56,601 bases of DNA from Planctomycetota bacterium (lineage in GTDB: Bacteria; Planctomycetota; UBA1135; GCA-002686595). Where the stretch lies: positions 1 to 56,601 of the forward strand of contig JASLMK010000042.1 of assembly GCA_030746555.1 (NCBI GenBank), given 5' to 3'. Positions within the stretch are counted from its first letter, which is position 1. Each line of letters starts with the position of its first letter. Of the stretch, positions 34,571 through 42,898 are shown piece by piece. The notes beneath the pieces are model-generated. The model worked only from the letters and a program-made list of their open reading frames with translations, was not told the origin of the DNA and searched no databases. A program made the position numbers and the translations under genes.

Positions 34571-34654
34571 TCGCGCGGAGCGGAATGCGGTGTTCGCCAT
34601 GGAAGACCCGGTCGCCCACCAACGACGAGCGTGGGGCCGGTCCACGGTTTCGGG

Positions 34655-34660
34655 TATGGT
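34655..34660 (+). promoter_or_regulatory. TATGGT -10 box, nearly leaderless antiporter
   Basis: TATGGTcgcgggccgATG, nine bases to the start at 34670, which is why I prefer this ATG to codons farther upstream. Confidence 0.5.
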
Positions 34661-34669
34661 CGCGGGCCG

Positions 34670-36478
34670 ATGGCCGACGCTTCCCTGGTGCAGACCGCCG
34701 CCGCCACCGTCGTCGCCGGTGTCGCCGGGCAGATGGTGGCGCGCCGCCTGCGCCTGCCGGCGATCCTGCCCCTGTTGTTGATCGGGGTCGCCCTCGGGCC
34801 GTCCCTCGCGGGCATCGTCCGCCCCGCGGCCCTGGGAGGCGAAGGCCTGCGCACCCTGATCGGGTTCGCCGTCGCGATCATCCTCTTCGAGGGCGGCCTG
34901 TCCCTGAAGACCGAGTCCTTCCGCCTCGCCGGAACGGTGATCCGCAACCTCGTGCTGGGCGGAGCCCTGGTGACGTGGGCCATCGCGGCGCTCTTCGCCC
35001 GCGCCTTCTTCCCCGAGCTCGGCCTCGGGCCGGCGGTGCTCTTCGGCGCCCTGGTGATCGTCACCGGCCCGACGGTCATCCTGCCCTTGTTGCAGGCCGT
35101 CCACCCGCGCCGCCGCGTCTCCGACGTCCTGCGCGGCGAGGCGATCCTGATCGACCCGGTGGGCGCGCTGTACGCGGTCCTGGTGCTCGAGTTCCTGATC
35201 GAGGCCGAAGTCCACGGCTCCGTCCACGTCCTGGCGGCCTTCGGCGGGCGCGTGCTCCTCGGCCTGGGCCTGGGGGCGGTGGGCGCCTGGACCCTCTACG
35301 TCCTGATCCGCCGCCGGGAGATCCTGCCCGTCGACCTGCGCAACCTGGCCGTCCTGTCCTGCGCCATCGGACTCTTCGCGGTCAGCGAGCTCGTGCTCCC
35401 CGAGTCCGGCGTCCTGACGGTCACCCTGGCCGGGTTCCTGTTGGGCTGGCTGCACCCGCCGGGGCTGGCGGAGATCGAGGAGTTCAAGGGCCACCTGACG
35501 ACCCTGATGGTCTCGGTGGTCTTCGTGCTCCTCGCCGCCGACCTCGACCTCGCCGGCCTGGCCGCCTTGGGCCGCCCGGCCCTGGGCCTGGTGGCGGCGA
35601 TCGTCTTCGTCGCCCGGCCCGCCTGCGTCGCCCTCTGCACCCTCGGCACCAGGCTCTCGGTCTCCGAGCGCCTGTTCCTATCCTGGATTGCCCCGCGCGG
35701 CATCGTCGCCGCCGCGGTCTCGTCCCTGTTCGCCCTGGCGCTCGCCGAGCACGGCATCCCCGAGGGCCACCTGGTCAAGGACCTCGTCTTCGCCGTGATC
35801 GCCGGCACGGTCCTGCTCCAGGCGCCCACCGCGCGGCTGGTGGGCCGCCTGCTCGGCGTGCTCGAAGAGGAACGCCACGGCTTCGTGATCGTCGGCGCGA
35901 ACTCCCTCGCCCTCGCCGTCGGCCGCGCCCTGCACCGCGCCGGAGAGCTCGTCGTGCTGCTCGACACCAACGCCTGGCGCGTGGAGCGCGCCCGGGAGCG
36001 CGGCCTGCGCGCCCACCGCGCCGACGCCCTCGATCCGCTCCTGCTGGAGACCCTCGACCTCGACGGCATCGGCCACCTCCTGGCGCTGACCCCCAACGAG
36101 GGAGTCAACCGCGCCGCCCTGCGCGTGTTCTCACGCGACTTCGGCCCCGACCGGGTGCGGGCGATCCGGCTCGAGGACTCGCCCGCTGCGCCCGACGACG
36201 CGCCGTTCCTGTTCGGGGAGCGCCTCTCGTGGCAGGAGGGGACCGACCTGGTGCGCGCGGGCGCGGTGATCGAGAAGGCCCGCGTGGACCAGGAGCTCAC
36301 GATCGACGGCCTCGACCAAGCCCACGAGGGCGCGATCGGGCTCCTGGCCCTCGATCCCTCGGGCGCGCCGCGCCTCCTCGGTGACGGGGAAGACCTGGAA
36401 GTCGGCGAGACGCTCTTTTACCTGGCGCCCACGGTGGAAGGTGCGCCCGCGGGCAAGGAGGAGCCGCCAGAGCGGTGA
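34670..36478 (+). CDS. CPA1-type Na+/H+ antiporter with TrkA-N domain
   Basis: 602 residues. About twelve membrane helices form the antiporter part (residues about 5-395), with segments such as FEGGLSLKTESFRL, GALVIVTGPTVILPLLQAV and WIAPRGIVAAAVSSLFALAL that carry the ion-binding TGP and PRG regions. From about 402 follows a cytoplasmic NAD-binding TrkA-N/RCK domain (HGFVIVGANSLALAVGRAL, VVLLDTNAWRVERARE) and a short RCK-C-like end. This two-part layout suggests gating by nucleotide or pH. A CGGGG-AAAAA-CCCCG hairpin directly follows the stop. Confidence 0.88.
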   Translation: MADASLVQTAAATVVAGVAGQMVARRLRLPAILPLLLIGVALGPSLAGIVRPAALGGEGLRTLIGFAVAIILFEGGLSLKTESFRLAGTVIRNLVLGGALVTWAIAALFARAFFPELGLGPAVLFGALVIVTGPTVILPLLQAVHPRRRVSDVLRGEAILIDPVGALYAVLVLEFLIEAEVHGSVHVLAAFGGRVLLGLGLGAVGAWTLYVLIRRREILPVDLRNLAVLSCAIGLFAVSELVLPESGVLTVTLAGFLLGWLHPPGLAEIEEFKGHLTTLMVSVVFVLLAADLDLAGLAALGRPALGLVAAIVFVARPACVALCTLGTRLSVSERLFLSWIAPRGIVAAAVSSLFALALAEHGIPEGHLVKDLVFAVIAGTVLLQAPTARLVGRLLGVLEEERHGFVIVGANSLALAVGRALHRAGELVVLLDTNAWRVERARERGLRAHRADALDPLLLETLDLDGIGHLLALTPNEGVNRAALRVFSRDFGPDRVRAIRLEDSPAAPDDAPFLFGERLSWQEGTDLVRAGAVIEKARVDQELTIDGLDQAHEGAIGLLALDPSGAPRLLGDGEDLEVGETLFYLAPTVEGAPAGKEEPPER

Positions 36479-36480
36479 GC

Positions 36481-36495
36481 CGGGGAAAAACCCCG
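36481..36495 (+). terminator. Hairpin after the antiporter stop
   Basis: CGGGG, AAAAA loop, CCCCG, two bases after the TGA. No T-run; could attenuate read-through into the next gene. Confidence 0.4.
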
Positions 36496-36526
36496 CGCGC
36501 CGCGTACCGGCGCAGGGCGACCTTCC

Positions 36527-36532
36527 TACGTT
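36527..36532 (+). promoter_or_regulatory. TACGTT, candidate -10 of HEAT gene
   Basis: Seventeen bases before the ATG at 36550. A TGGAGG Shine-Dalgarno (36537-36542) lies in between. Confidence 0.35.
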
Positions 36533-36549
36533 GGGGTGGAGGTTTCGCC

Positions 36550-37797
36550 ATGTTCGAGTGCATCCACGCCTGGTTCGTCGCGTCCGTCCCCGCCGTCGCC
36601 CCGCCCTGCGAAGCGCCGAGGGTCGTGGAAGACCCGCCCCCGGCCGCGAGCGAAGTCGACCGCGGCTCCAAGCGCATCCTCTACCTGGTGAGCGGGCGTC
36701 CCCTGCGGGCGGTGGCGCGCGAGCGCGACGGAACCTGGGAGGTGCGCGGCGCCGGCGGAACGTGGCGCGCCCTCCCCCAGGGGGCGGTCGTGCGCGCGGT
36801 CGCCGAGCGCGAGGTCCTGCGCCGCTGCGCCGAGCACCGCGAGGCCCTGGCGGACTCACGGGTGCCCGCGGCGCGCGCCGGCCTGGCCGAGTGGATGTTC
36901 GCCAACGGCCTGGTGCGCGAGGCCTTCGAGCACCTCGACGACCTGCTTGAGCAGCACCCGCACGACGAGCACGCCCTGGCCCTCCTGCAGGACGGCGACC
37001 TGGTCGCCCTGCCGCGAGCGGGCGCGGAGGGGGAGCAGGGCGCCGAGCGGCGGGCGCGCCTGCGCGCCTGGGGCGCGGTGCGTGGCCTGGGGGCGCGCGA
37101 GGTGGCGATCGCCGAACTGGGTCGCGCGCCCGAGCGCGAGGCCCTGCGCGCCGAGCTGGCCAGCGAGCTCGGCGACGGATCGCCCGGGCGGCGCGCCTTC
37201 GCCGCCCAGGCCCTCGGTCGGCTCTTCCCCGGCGAGCACCTCGAGGCCCTGTGTACCCACGCCGTCCTCGACCGCTCGGACGAAGCACGCCGCCATGCGA
37301 GCCGCGCCTTGGGCGCGAGCGGCGACGGCGCGGTCCTCGCGCCCCTGGTGCGAGCCCTGGGGAGCGAGCGGGCGCGGGTGCGCCTGCGGGCCGCCGAAGC
37401 CGTCGGCCAGGTCGGCCTCCCCGCCGGCGTCGAGCCCCTGATGGGCGCCCTCACGGCGGCCGCGGCGGGGTCGGGCGCGGGGCGCGTCCCCCACTCGCAC
37501 CTGTTCGTCGGCACGCAGACGGCCTACGTCTCCGACTTCGACGTCGAGGTGGCCATGGCCGCCGCCGTCGCCGACCCGACGGTCAGCACCCTGATCGAGG
37601 GCGCCGTCCTCGACGTGGGGGTGATCGGCGTCAGCGAGGTCGCCTTCGCCACCCACAGCCGCGTGATCCGCGCCTCCCTGGAGCGGCTGACCGGCGAGCG
37701 GCCGGGGAGCACGGCCCGCGCCTGGGAGGCGTGGTGGCGGCGCAACCGCAGCCGCTGGCAGGCGCCCCTGCACCCGCCGGTCACCGACGCGCGCTGA
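36550..37797 (+). CDS. HEAT-repeat protein, unknown role
   Basis: 415 residues from the ATG at 36550, which has TGGAGG seven bases upstream; the longer frame starts inside the antiporter stop. The N-terminus is hydrophobic (FECIHAWFVASVPAVAPP) and may be a signal. The body from about 90 has TPR/HEAT-like helices, with clear PBS-lyase HEAT units at DRSDEARRHASRALGASGDG and SERARVRLRAAEAVGQVGLP. The C-terminal 120 residues include repeated hydrophobic strands (LIEGAVLDVGVIGVSEVAFA) that I cannot place. Such repeats usually mediate protein contacts. Confidence 0.65.
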   Translation: MFECIHAWFVASVPAVAPPCEAPRVVEDPPPAASEVDRGSKRILYLVSGRPLRAVARERDGTWEVRGAGGTWRALPQGAVVRAVAEREVLRRCAEHREALADSRVPAARAGLAEWMFANGLVREAFEHLDDLLEQHPHDEHALALLQDGDLVALPRAGAEGEQGAERRARLRAWGAVRGLGAREVAIAELGRAPEREALRAELASELGDGSPGRRAFAAQALGRLFPGEHLEALCTHAVLDRSDEARRHASRALGASGDGAVLAPLVRALGSERARVRLRAAEAVGQVGLPAGVEPLMGALTAAAAGSGAGRVPHSHLFVGTQTAYVSDFDVEVAMAAAVADPTVSTLIEGAVLDVGVIGVSEVAFATHSRVIRASLERLTGERPGSTARAWEAWWRRNRSRWQAPLHPPVTDAR

Positions 37798-37804
37798 CGC
37801 CGAG

Positions 37805-37839
37805 CGGACCCTGGACGGTCCGTTAGGGATCCGTTAGGG
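37805..37839 (+). promoter_or_regulatory. Inverted and direct repeats before the polymerase pair
   Basis: CGGACC-CTGGAC-GGTCCG (37805-37822) is a perfect 6+6+6 inverted repeat. It runs into two copies of CCGTTAGGG (37820-37828 and 37831-37839) repeated at 11 bases, one helical turn. The second copy overlaps the TAGGGT box. This is the kind of site bound side by side by a regulator. Confidence 0.5.
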
Positions 37840-37840
37840 T
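37835..37840 (+). promoter_or_regulatory. TAGGGT -10 box of the polymerase pair
   Basis: Seventeen bases before the GTG at 37858. GGAGG at 37847-37851, six bases before the GTG, is the ribosome binding site. Confidence 0.45.
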
Positions 37841-37857
37841 CTCGATGGAGGCCTTCC

Positions 37858-39312
37858 GTGTCCGCCAGCCCGTCTTCCATCGACCTCGACCGCGCGCCCG
37901 GCGCCAGCCCCCCCAGCCCCCGGCGCATCCTGCACCTCGACGTCGACGCCTTCCTGGCCTCGGTCGAGCAGGCGGTGCACCCAGAGCTGCGCGGCCGGCC
38001 GCTGGTGATCGGGGGGCTGCCCGACGAGCGCAACCTCGTCATGTCGTGCACCTACGACGTGCGCGCCCGCGGGGTGCGGCCGGGGATGCTCCTGGCCGAG
38101 GCCGCGCGCCGCTGCCCCGAGGCCCTCTTCCGGCGCGGGGACGCCCAGGCCGCCAACCGCCTGCGACGCGCGGTGGCGCGGGTCGCCCTGCGCACCTCGC
38201 CCCTGGTCGAGGAGGCCTCGATCGACGACTTCTTCGTCGACCTCACCGGCTGCACGCGCCTGTGCGGCCCGGCCTTCGCGACGGCCGAGCGCCTCCGGGC
38301 CCAGGTCCGCGCCGAGGTCGGCCTGCCGCTCTCCGTCGGCGTCGGCACCAACCGCACCCTGGCGCGCCTGGCCGGCATGCTGGCCAAGCCCGGCGGCGTG
38401 GCCGAGGTCCTGCCCGGCTACGAGCGGCACTTCCTGCGCGCCCTGCCGGTCCACTACCTCCCGGGGGTCGGCCGCACCACGCGGCGCCTGTTCGAACAGT
38501 TCGCCGTGCGCACCGCCGGCGATCTGGCCCAGGCCTCGCGCGAGGTGCTCTTCGCCAGCTTCGGCTCCGCGGGCCTCGTGCTCCACGACCGTGCGCGCGG
38601 GATCGACCCCGATCCCGTCGAGGCGACCTACGAGCTGTGCGACGGCGACGAGGGCCTGCTGCGCGTGCGCATGCCGCGTTCGATCCAGCGCGTCAGCACC
38701 TTCGAGCCCGAGGAGGGCCGGCGGGAGCGGGTCGAGGCCATGCTCTGCTACCTCGTCGAGCGCGCCGGCCACCGGCTGCGCTCCCACGGCCTGCGGGCGG
38801 GCTCGGCGGAGGTCAGCGTCACCTATGTCGACACCCGCCCGCCGGCGGTCCGCCGCCGCGCACGAGCGGCGGGCGAGGGCGGACACCACCGCCGGCGCCG
38901 GGCCTTCGAGCATCCCGAGAACGCCACCGACGCGCTCTGGAGCCACGCCCGGGCGCTCCTGCGCTCCCTCCCCCGCCGCCGCGCCCTCACCCGCCGCATC
39001 GGACTCTCCCTGTTCGGCCTGTCCCCCGGCGCGGGCTGGCAGGGTTCGCTCTTCTCCGCCCCCCGGAGCGACCTCGGTGGCGATGGCGGAGGTGGCGCTC
39101 GCGGCAGCCGCCGCGATCGCGGTGTCGGTGGCGGAGGTGGCGCTCGCGGCAGCCGCCGCGATCGCCACAGACGCCTCGACCGCGCCCTCGACGACCTGCG
39201 CGGGCGGCTCGGCTTCGGCCGCGTCCTGCGCGGCGGGAGCTTTCCATTGACCGAGACCTGCGAGCTCGAAGCGGACGGCTTCCGCCTGCGGACGCCGTCC
39301 CTGAACCAGTGA
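37858..39312 (+). CDS. Y-family (DinB-like) DNA polymerase, Leu steric gate
   Basis: 484 residues from a GTG with GGAGG six bases upstream. A translesion polymerase fold: the palm has HLDVDAFLASVE with D28, and SIDDFFVD with D123 and D124 in place of Asp-Glu. The nucleotide-contacting Tyr/Arg are in TYDVRARGV. The residue at the steric-gate position (Phe13 in E. coli DinB, Tyr12 in Dpo4) is L33. After the little finger there is a Gly/Arg-rich linker with a 15-residue duplication (about 409-436), then a short helix. All catalytic carboxylates remain acidic, so it is not the inactive ImuB type. A DnaE2-like gene follows after 30 bases. Confidence 0.85.
   Translation: MSASPSSIDLDRAPGASPPSPRRILHLDVDAFLASVEQAVHPELRGRPLVIGGLPDERNLVMSCTYDVRARGVRPGMLLAEAARRCPEALFRRGDAQAANRLRRAVARVALRTSPLVEEASIDDFFVDLTGCTRLCGPAFATAERLRAQVRAEVGLPLSVGVGTNRTLARLAGMLAKPGGVAEVLPGYERHFLRALPVHYLPGVGRTTRRLFEQFAVRTAGDLAQASREVLFASFGSAGLVLHDRARGIDPDPVEATYELCDGDEGLLRVRMPRSIQRVSTFEPEEGRRERVEAMLCYLVERAGHRLRSHGLRAGSAEVSVTYVDTRPPAVRRRARAAGEGGHHRRRRAFEHPENATDALWSHARALLRSLPRRRALTRRIGLSLFGLSPGAGWQGSLFSAPRSDLGGDGGGGARGSRRDRGVGGGGGARGSRRDRHRRLDRALDDLRGRLGFGRVLRGGSFPLTETCELEADGFRLRTPSLNQ
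39084..39165 (+). repeat. Tandem duplication inside the polymerase gene
   Basis: A 37-base unit (39084-39120) recurs at 39129-39165 with a 45-base period, in frame. It encodes two copies of GGGARGSRRDR in the linker behind the little-finger domain. Confidence 0.7.
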
Positions 39313-39342
39313 CGCGCGGACGCCGGCGACGAACACGATCCC

Positions 39343-42300
39343 TTGGCCGATCCGACGACCTACACCCCCCTGCGCGTCCACGGGCACCATTCCCTGCTGA
39401 CCGGCGTCGACTCCCCCGCCGAGCTGTGCGCACGCGCCCGGCGCCTGGGGATCGACGCCATGGCCCTGGCGGACGTCGACTCGACCGCCGGGCTGGTGGA
39501 CTTCCTGGAAGCCGCCCGCGACCACGGCGTGCGACCCATCGTCGCCGCCGAGCTCTCCGATCCGTGCGGGGAGCCCGGGCGCCTGGTGGCCCTGGTCCGT
39601 GACCGGCGCGGCTACCGAAACTTGCTGCGCCTGGTCTCCGCGCGACGGCTCGGCTACGACCCCGGGGCGGGACGGTCCCCCGACGCGAGCGAAGAGGACT
39701 TCGACCTGGTCCACGCGGCGGTCGAGTACGGCGAGGGGCTGGTCTTCCTGGCCGACCACCCGCGCCTGCTCGTGGGCTTGATGGGGCGCGTGCCGCCCGA
39801 GCAGGTGCTGGCGGCCGTCTCCCCGGCCGCTCTAGGCGGCGCTCGCGACCCGCGCCCGCGGCGCACGCGCAACACCCACCTCGCACCGCCGCGGCGCGCG
39901 GCACCGACGGCGGAGCGGGCGCCGGAAGACGGCGAGTGGCCCGACTCCCCCAAGACCCCGCCGCCGGCGCGCTGCGTCCGGGCGCGCGAGCTGGTCGAGG
40001 CGGCGCGCGCCACCGGCTTCGCCACCCTCGCGGTCCCCGACGTGTACCACGTCGCGCCGGGCGGAGCGGGCGCGGGCCGCGTGCGCGCGGCGATCAAGCA
40101 CAACGCCCTGCTGTGCGACCTGCCCGAGGCGTGGTTGGCCGAGGCGCCGGCGCACCTGCCCGCGCCGGCCGAGGTGAGCGCCCTCTACGCCGAGCTGCCC
40201 GACGTCCCCGGCCCCTGGGGGAGCGACGCTCCGGCGGGCGTCCCGCCCATGGTGGCCCGCACCCTCGCCGTGGCCGAGGGCTGCCGCTACCTCCCGCCCA
40301 CGACGGAGGTGTTCTTCCCAGAGATCGAGCTCGAGGCGGGCGAGAGCGCCTACTCGCTGTTGTGCCGGCTCGCCTTCGACGGCGCGCGGCGGCGCTACCG
40401 ACCCCTGCGGCCGGAGGTCCTCGCGCGGTTGGAGTACGAGCTCTCCACCATCGACCGCCTCGGCTTCGCGCCCTACTTCCTGCTCGTCAAGCGCATCGCC
40501 GACCACGCGCGCGCCGAGGGCGTCCCGTGCGTTGGGCGCGGCTCGGCCGCCGACAGCCTGGTGGCCTACTGCCTGCGCCTGACCGACGCCGATCCCCTGC
40601 GCTACGGACTGCTCTTCGAGCGCTTCCTCAACCCCTCGCGCAGCGACCGGCCCGACATCGACCTGGACTTCTGCTGGCGGCGGCGGGACGAGATCATCGA
40701 GCACGTCTACGAGCTCTTCGGCCACGAACGCACGGCGATGATCTCGACCCTGAACACCTTCGGACCGCGCGCCGCCGTGCGCGAGACGGCCCTGGCCGAG
40801 GGCATCCCGCCGGCCGAGCTCCACCGCTGGACGCGGGTGCTGCCCTACCACGCGGCCGACACGGACCTGCGCCGTGTCCTGCGCGCCACCCCCGAGGCGC
40901 GCGACTTCCCCTTCGCCGACGAGCGCTGGGCGCGGGTGCTCGACGCGGCGCCCGCCCTCTTCGGCGTGCCGCGCCACTTCGGCCTGCACCCCGGCGGCGT
41001 GGTCGTCTCCCCCGGTCCGATCACCGACTTCGTCGCCTGCCAGCGCGCCGCCAAGGGCGTGATCACGACCCAGCTCGACAAGGACGCGGTCGAGGCCGTC
41101 GGGTTGGTGAAGATGGACCTGCTCGGCAACCGCGCCCTGACCGTGCTGGACGACGGCGTGCGCCTCTTGCGCGAGGGCGGGATCGAGGTGGACCTCGAGG
41201 CGCTCGACGAGGCCGATCCCCCGACCGGCCTCGCCCTGAGCGAGGGGCGCACCCTCGCCTGCTTCCAGGTCGAGTCACCGGGCATGCGCAACCTGCTGCG
41301 GCAGACCGGCGCGGGGGACATGGACGCGGTGATCGAGGCCGTGGCCCTGATCCGCCCCGGGCCGGCGGGCTCGGGCATGAAGGACGCCTACGTGCGGCGC
41401 TTCCGCGGCCTCGAGGCCGCCGACCCGCCGCACCCCGACCTGGCCGAGGTGCTCGGCAGGAGCCAGGGCGTGATGCTCTACCAGGAGGACGTCATGCAGG
41501 TCGCCGCGACCCTGGCGGGCATGGACCTGGCGGAGGCCGACCTCTTGCGGCGGGCCCTGCAGAAGCGGCGCACCGAGGAGCTCCAGCCCCTCTGCGAGCG
41601 TTTCGTGACCGGCTGCGTCGCCCGGGGCGTCGCGCGCGAGGACGCCGAGCGCGTCTGGGAGCTGGTGAGCAACTTCGCCTCCTTCGGGTTCTGCAAGGCC
41701 CACGCGGTGACCTACGGGCGCATCGCCTACCGCACCGTGTGGCTCAAGACCCATCATCCGGCGGTCTACATGGCCGCCTTCCTGGCCAGCGAGACGGGCT
41801 ACTACGAGCGGCGCGTGTACGTGGAGGAGGCGCGCCGCCTGGGCGTCGCGATCCTGCCGCCCGACGTCAACCGCAGCGCCGCCGAGTTCACGGTCGAGTG
41901 GCGCGGGCGCGCGCCCGCGCCGGTCGGTGCCCTGCGCGTCGGGCTGGGCCAGGTGAAGGGGCTCTCGCAGGACACCCTCGACGCGATCGCGCGCGCGCGC
42001 GAGGAGCAGGGACCGTTCCTCTCCCTGCCCGACTTCCTCGACCGCACCCGCGCCCACACCGACCAGACCCGCCACCTGATCCAGTGCGGCGCCTTCGACG
42101 CCTTCGACCACACGCGGCCGCAACTCCTCTGGCGCCTGCACCTCTTGCGCACGCCCCCCCGGCGGCCGCCGCGCACGGCGGGACTCGACGGGCGGGCCGC
42201 CCTCGACCCGGCCGGCCTGGCCGCCTGCTCCTCGACCCCAAAGCGGCGTACCGACGAGATCGTCGGTGCGGCCCGCGACCGCAGCCGCGGCTGGCGGGCG

Positions 42301-42813
42301 GGGCCGGGCCTGGGGGACAGCGCCCTGGAGCCCGGTGCGAGCGCGACGCTCTTCCCCGAGCCAGCGGCTCCCGCCCTGGCCCTGCCGGGCCTGCCGGACA
42401 CGCCGCGCGCCGAGCGCGGGAGGCTCGAGTACGACCTCTTGGGCCTGACGGTCCACGAGCACCCCACGGCGGTCTTTCCCTGCCCGGCAGACGAGCGCAT
42501 CGCGGCCCTGCCCCCCGGTTCCCCCCGGCGGCCGGCACGCGTGATCGCCTGCGCCGAGCTGGGCGACTTCGAGGGCGGGCGCGTCACCCTCCGCGGCTGG
42601 CCCGCCGCGACGCGGCGCGTGCGCACCTCGCGCGGAGAGTGGATGCGCTTCGTGACCCTCGAGGACGAGACCGGCCTGGCCGAAGCGGTGCTCTTTCCCG
42701 ACGTCTACCGACGCGACGGACGGCACCTGGCGGAGTTCGGGACCCTGTGCGTGAGCGGGATCGTCCGCAACGAGCTGGGAGCCTGCTGCCTGGAGGCCGA
42801 GCGCGTCTGGTGA
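39343..42813 (+). CDS. DNA polymerase III alpha subunit, DnaE2-like
   Basis: 1156 residues from a TTG (no ATG or GTG fits; the start is uncertain by a few codons). It has an N-terminal PHP domain with the HxH motif in RVHGHHSLLTG, the C-family palm with PDIDLDF (437-443, catalytic D438/D440), GRGSAADSLVAY, HPGGVVVSP and SFGFCKAHAVTYGRIAYRTV. A C-terminal OB fold (about 1010-1110) begins RPARVIACAELGDFEGG. A beta-clamp site is not obvious. The close pairing with a Y-family gene resembles the imuB-dnaE2 mutasome cassette; imuA is not seen. It may be the error-prone rather than the replicative enzyme. Confidence 0.82.
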   Translation: MADPTTYTPLRVHGHHSLLTGVDSPAELCARARRLGIDAMALADVDSTAGLVDFLEAARDHGVRPIVAAELSDPCGEPGRLVALVRDRRGYRNLLRLVSARRLGYDPGAGRSPDASEEDFDLVHAAVEYGEGLVFLADHPRLLVGLMGRVPPEQVLAAVSPAALGGARDPRPRRTRNTHLAPPRRAAPTAERAPEDGEWPDSPKTPPPARCVRARELVEAARATGFATLAVPDVYHVAPGGAGAGRVRAAIKHNALLCDLPEAWLAEAPAHLPAPAEVSALYAELPDVPGPWGSDAPAGVPPMVARTLAVAEGCRYLPPTTEVFFPEIELEAGESAYSLLCRLAFDGARRRYRPLRPEVLARLEYELSTIDRLGFAPYFLLVKRIADHARAEGVPCVGRGSAADSLVAYCLRLTDADPLRYGLLFERFLNPSRSDRPDIDLDFCWRRRDEIIEHVYELFGHERTAMISTLNTFGPRAAVRETALAEGIPPAELHRWTRVLPYHAADTDLRRVLRATPEARDFPFADERWARVLDAAPALFGVPRHFGLHPGGVVVSPGPITDFVACQRAAKGVITTQLDKDAVEAVGLVKMDLLGNRALTVLDDGVRLLREGGIEVDLEALDEADPPTGLALSEGRTLACFQVESPGMRNLLRQTGAGDMDAVIEAVALIRPGPAGSGMKDAYVRRFRGLEAADPPHPDLAEVLGRSQGVMLYQEDVMQVAATLAGMDLAEADLLRRALQKRRTEELQPLCERFVTGCVARGVAREDAERVWELVSNFASFGFCKAHAVTYGRIAYRTVWLKTHHPAVYMAAFLASETGYYERRVYVEEARRLGVAILPPDVNRSAAEFTVEWRGRAPAPVGALRVGLGQVKGLSQDTLDAIARAREEQGPFLSLPDFLDRTRAHTDQTRHLIQCGAFDAFDHTRPQLLWRLHLLRTPPRRPPRTAGLDGRAALDPAGLAACSSTPKRRTDEIVGAARDRSRGWRAGPGLGDSALEPGASATLFPEPAAPALALPGLPDTPRAERGRLEYDLLGLTVHEHPTAVFPCPADERIAALPPGSPRRPARVIACAELGDFEGGRVTLRGWPAATRRVRTSRGEWMRFVTLEDETGLAEAVLFPDVYRRDGRHLAEFGTLCVSGIVRNELGACCLEAERVW

Positions 42814-42898
42814 AGCGTCGCCGGGGAGATCGGAGCGAGAGGGAGCGTGGCGAGGCGGCCTGGGGCGCGGCCGCGGCGAGCCGTCTCCCGACGGACGG

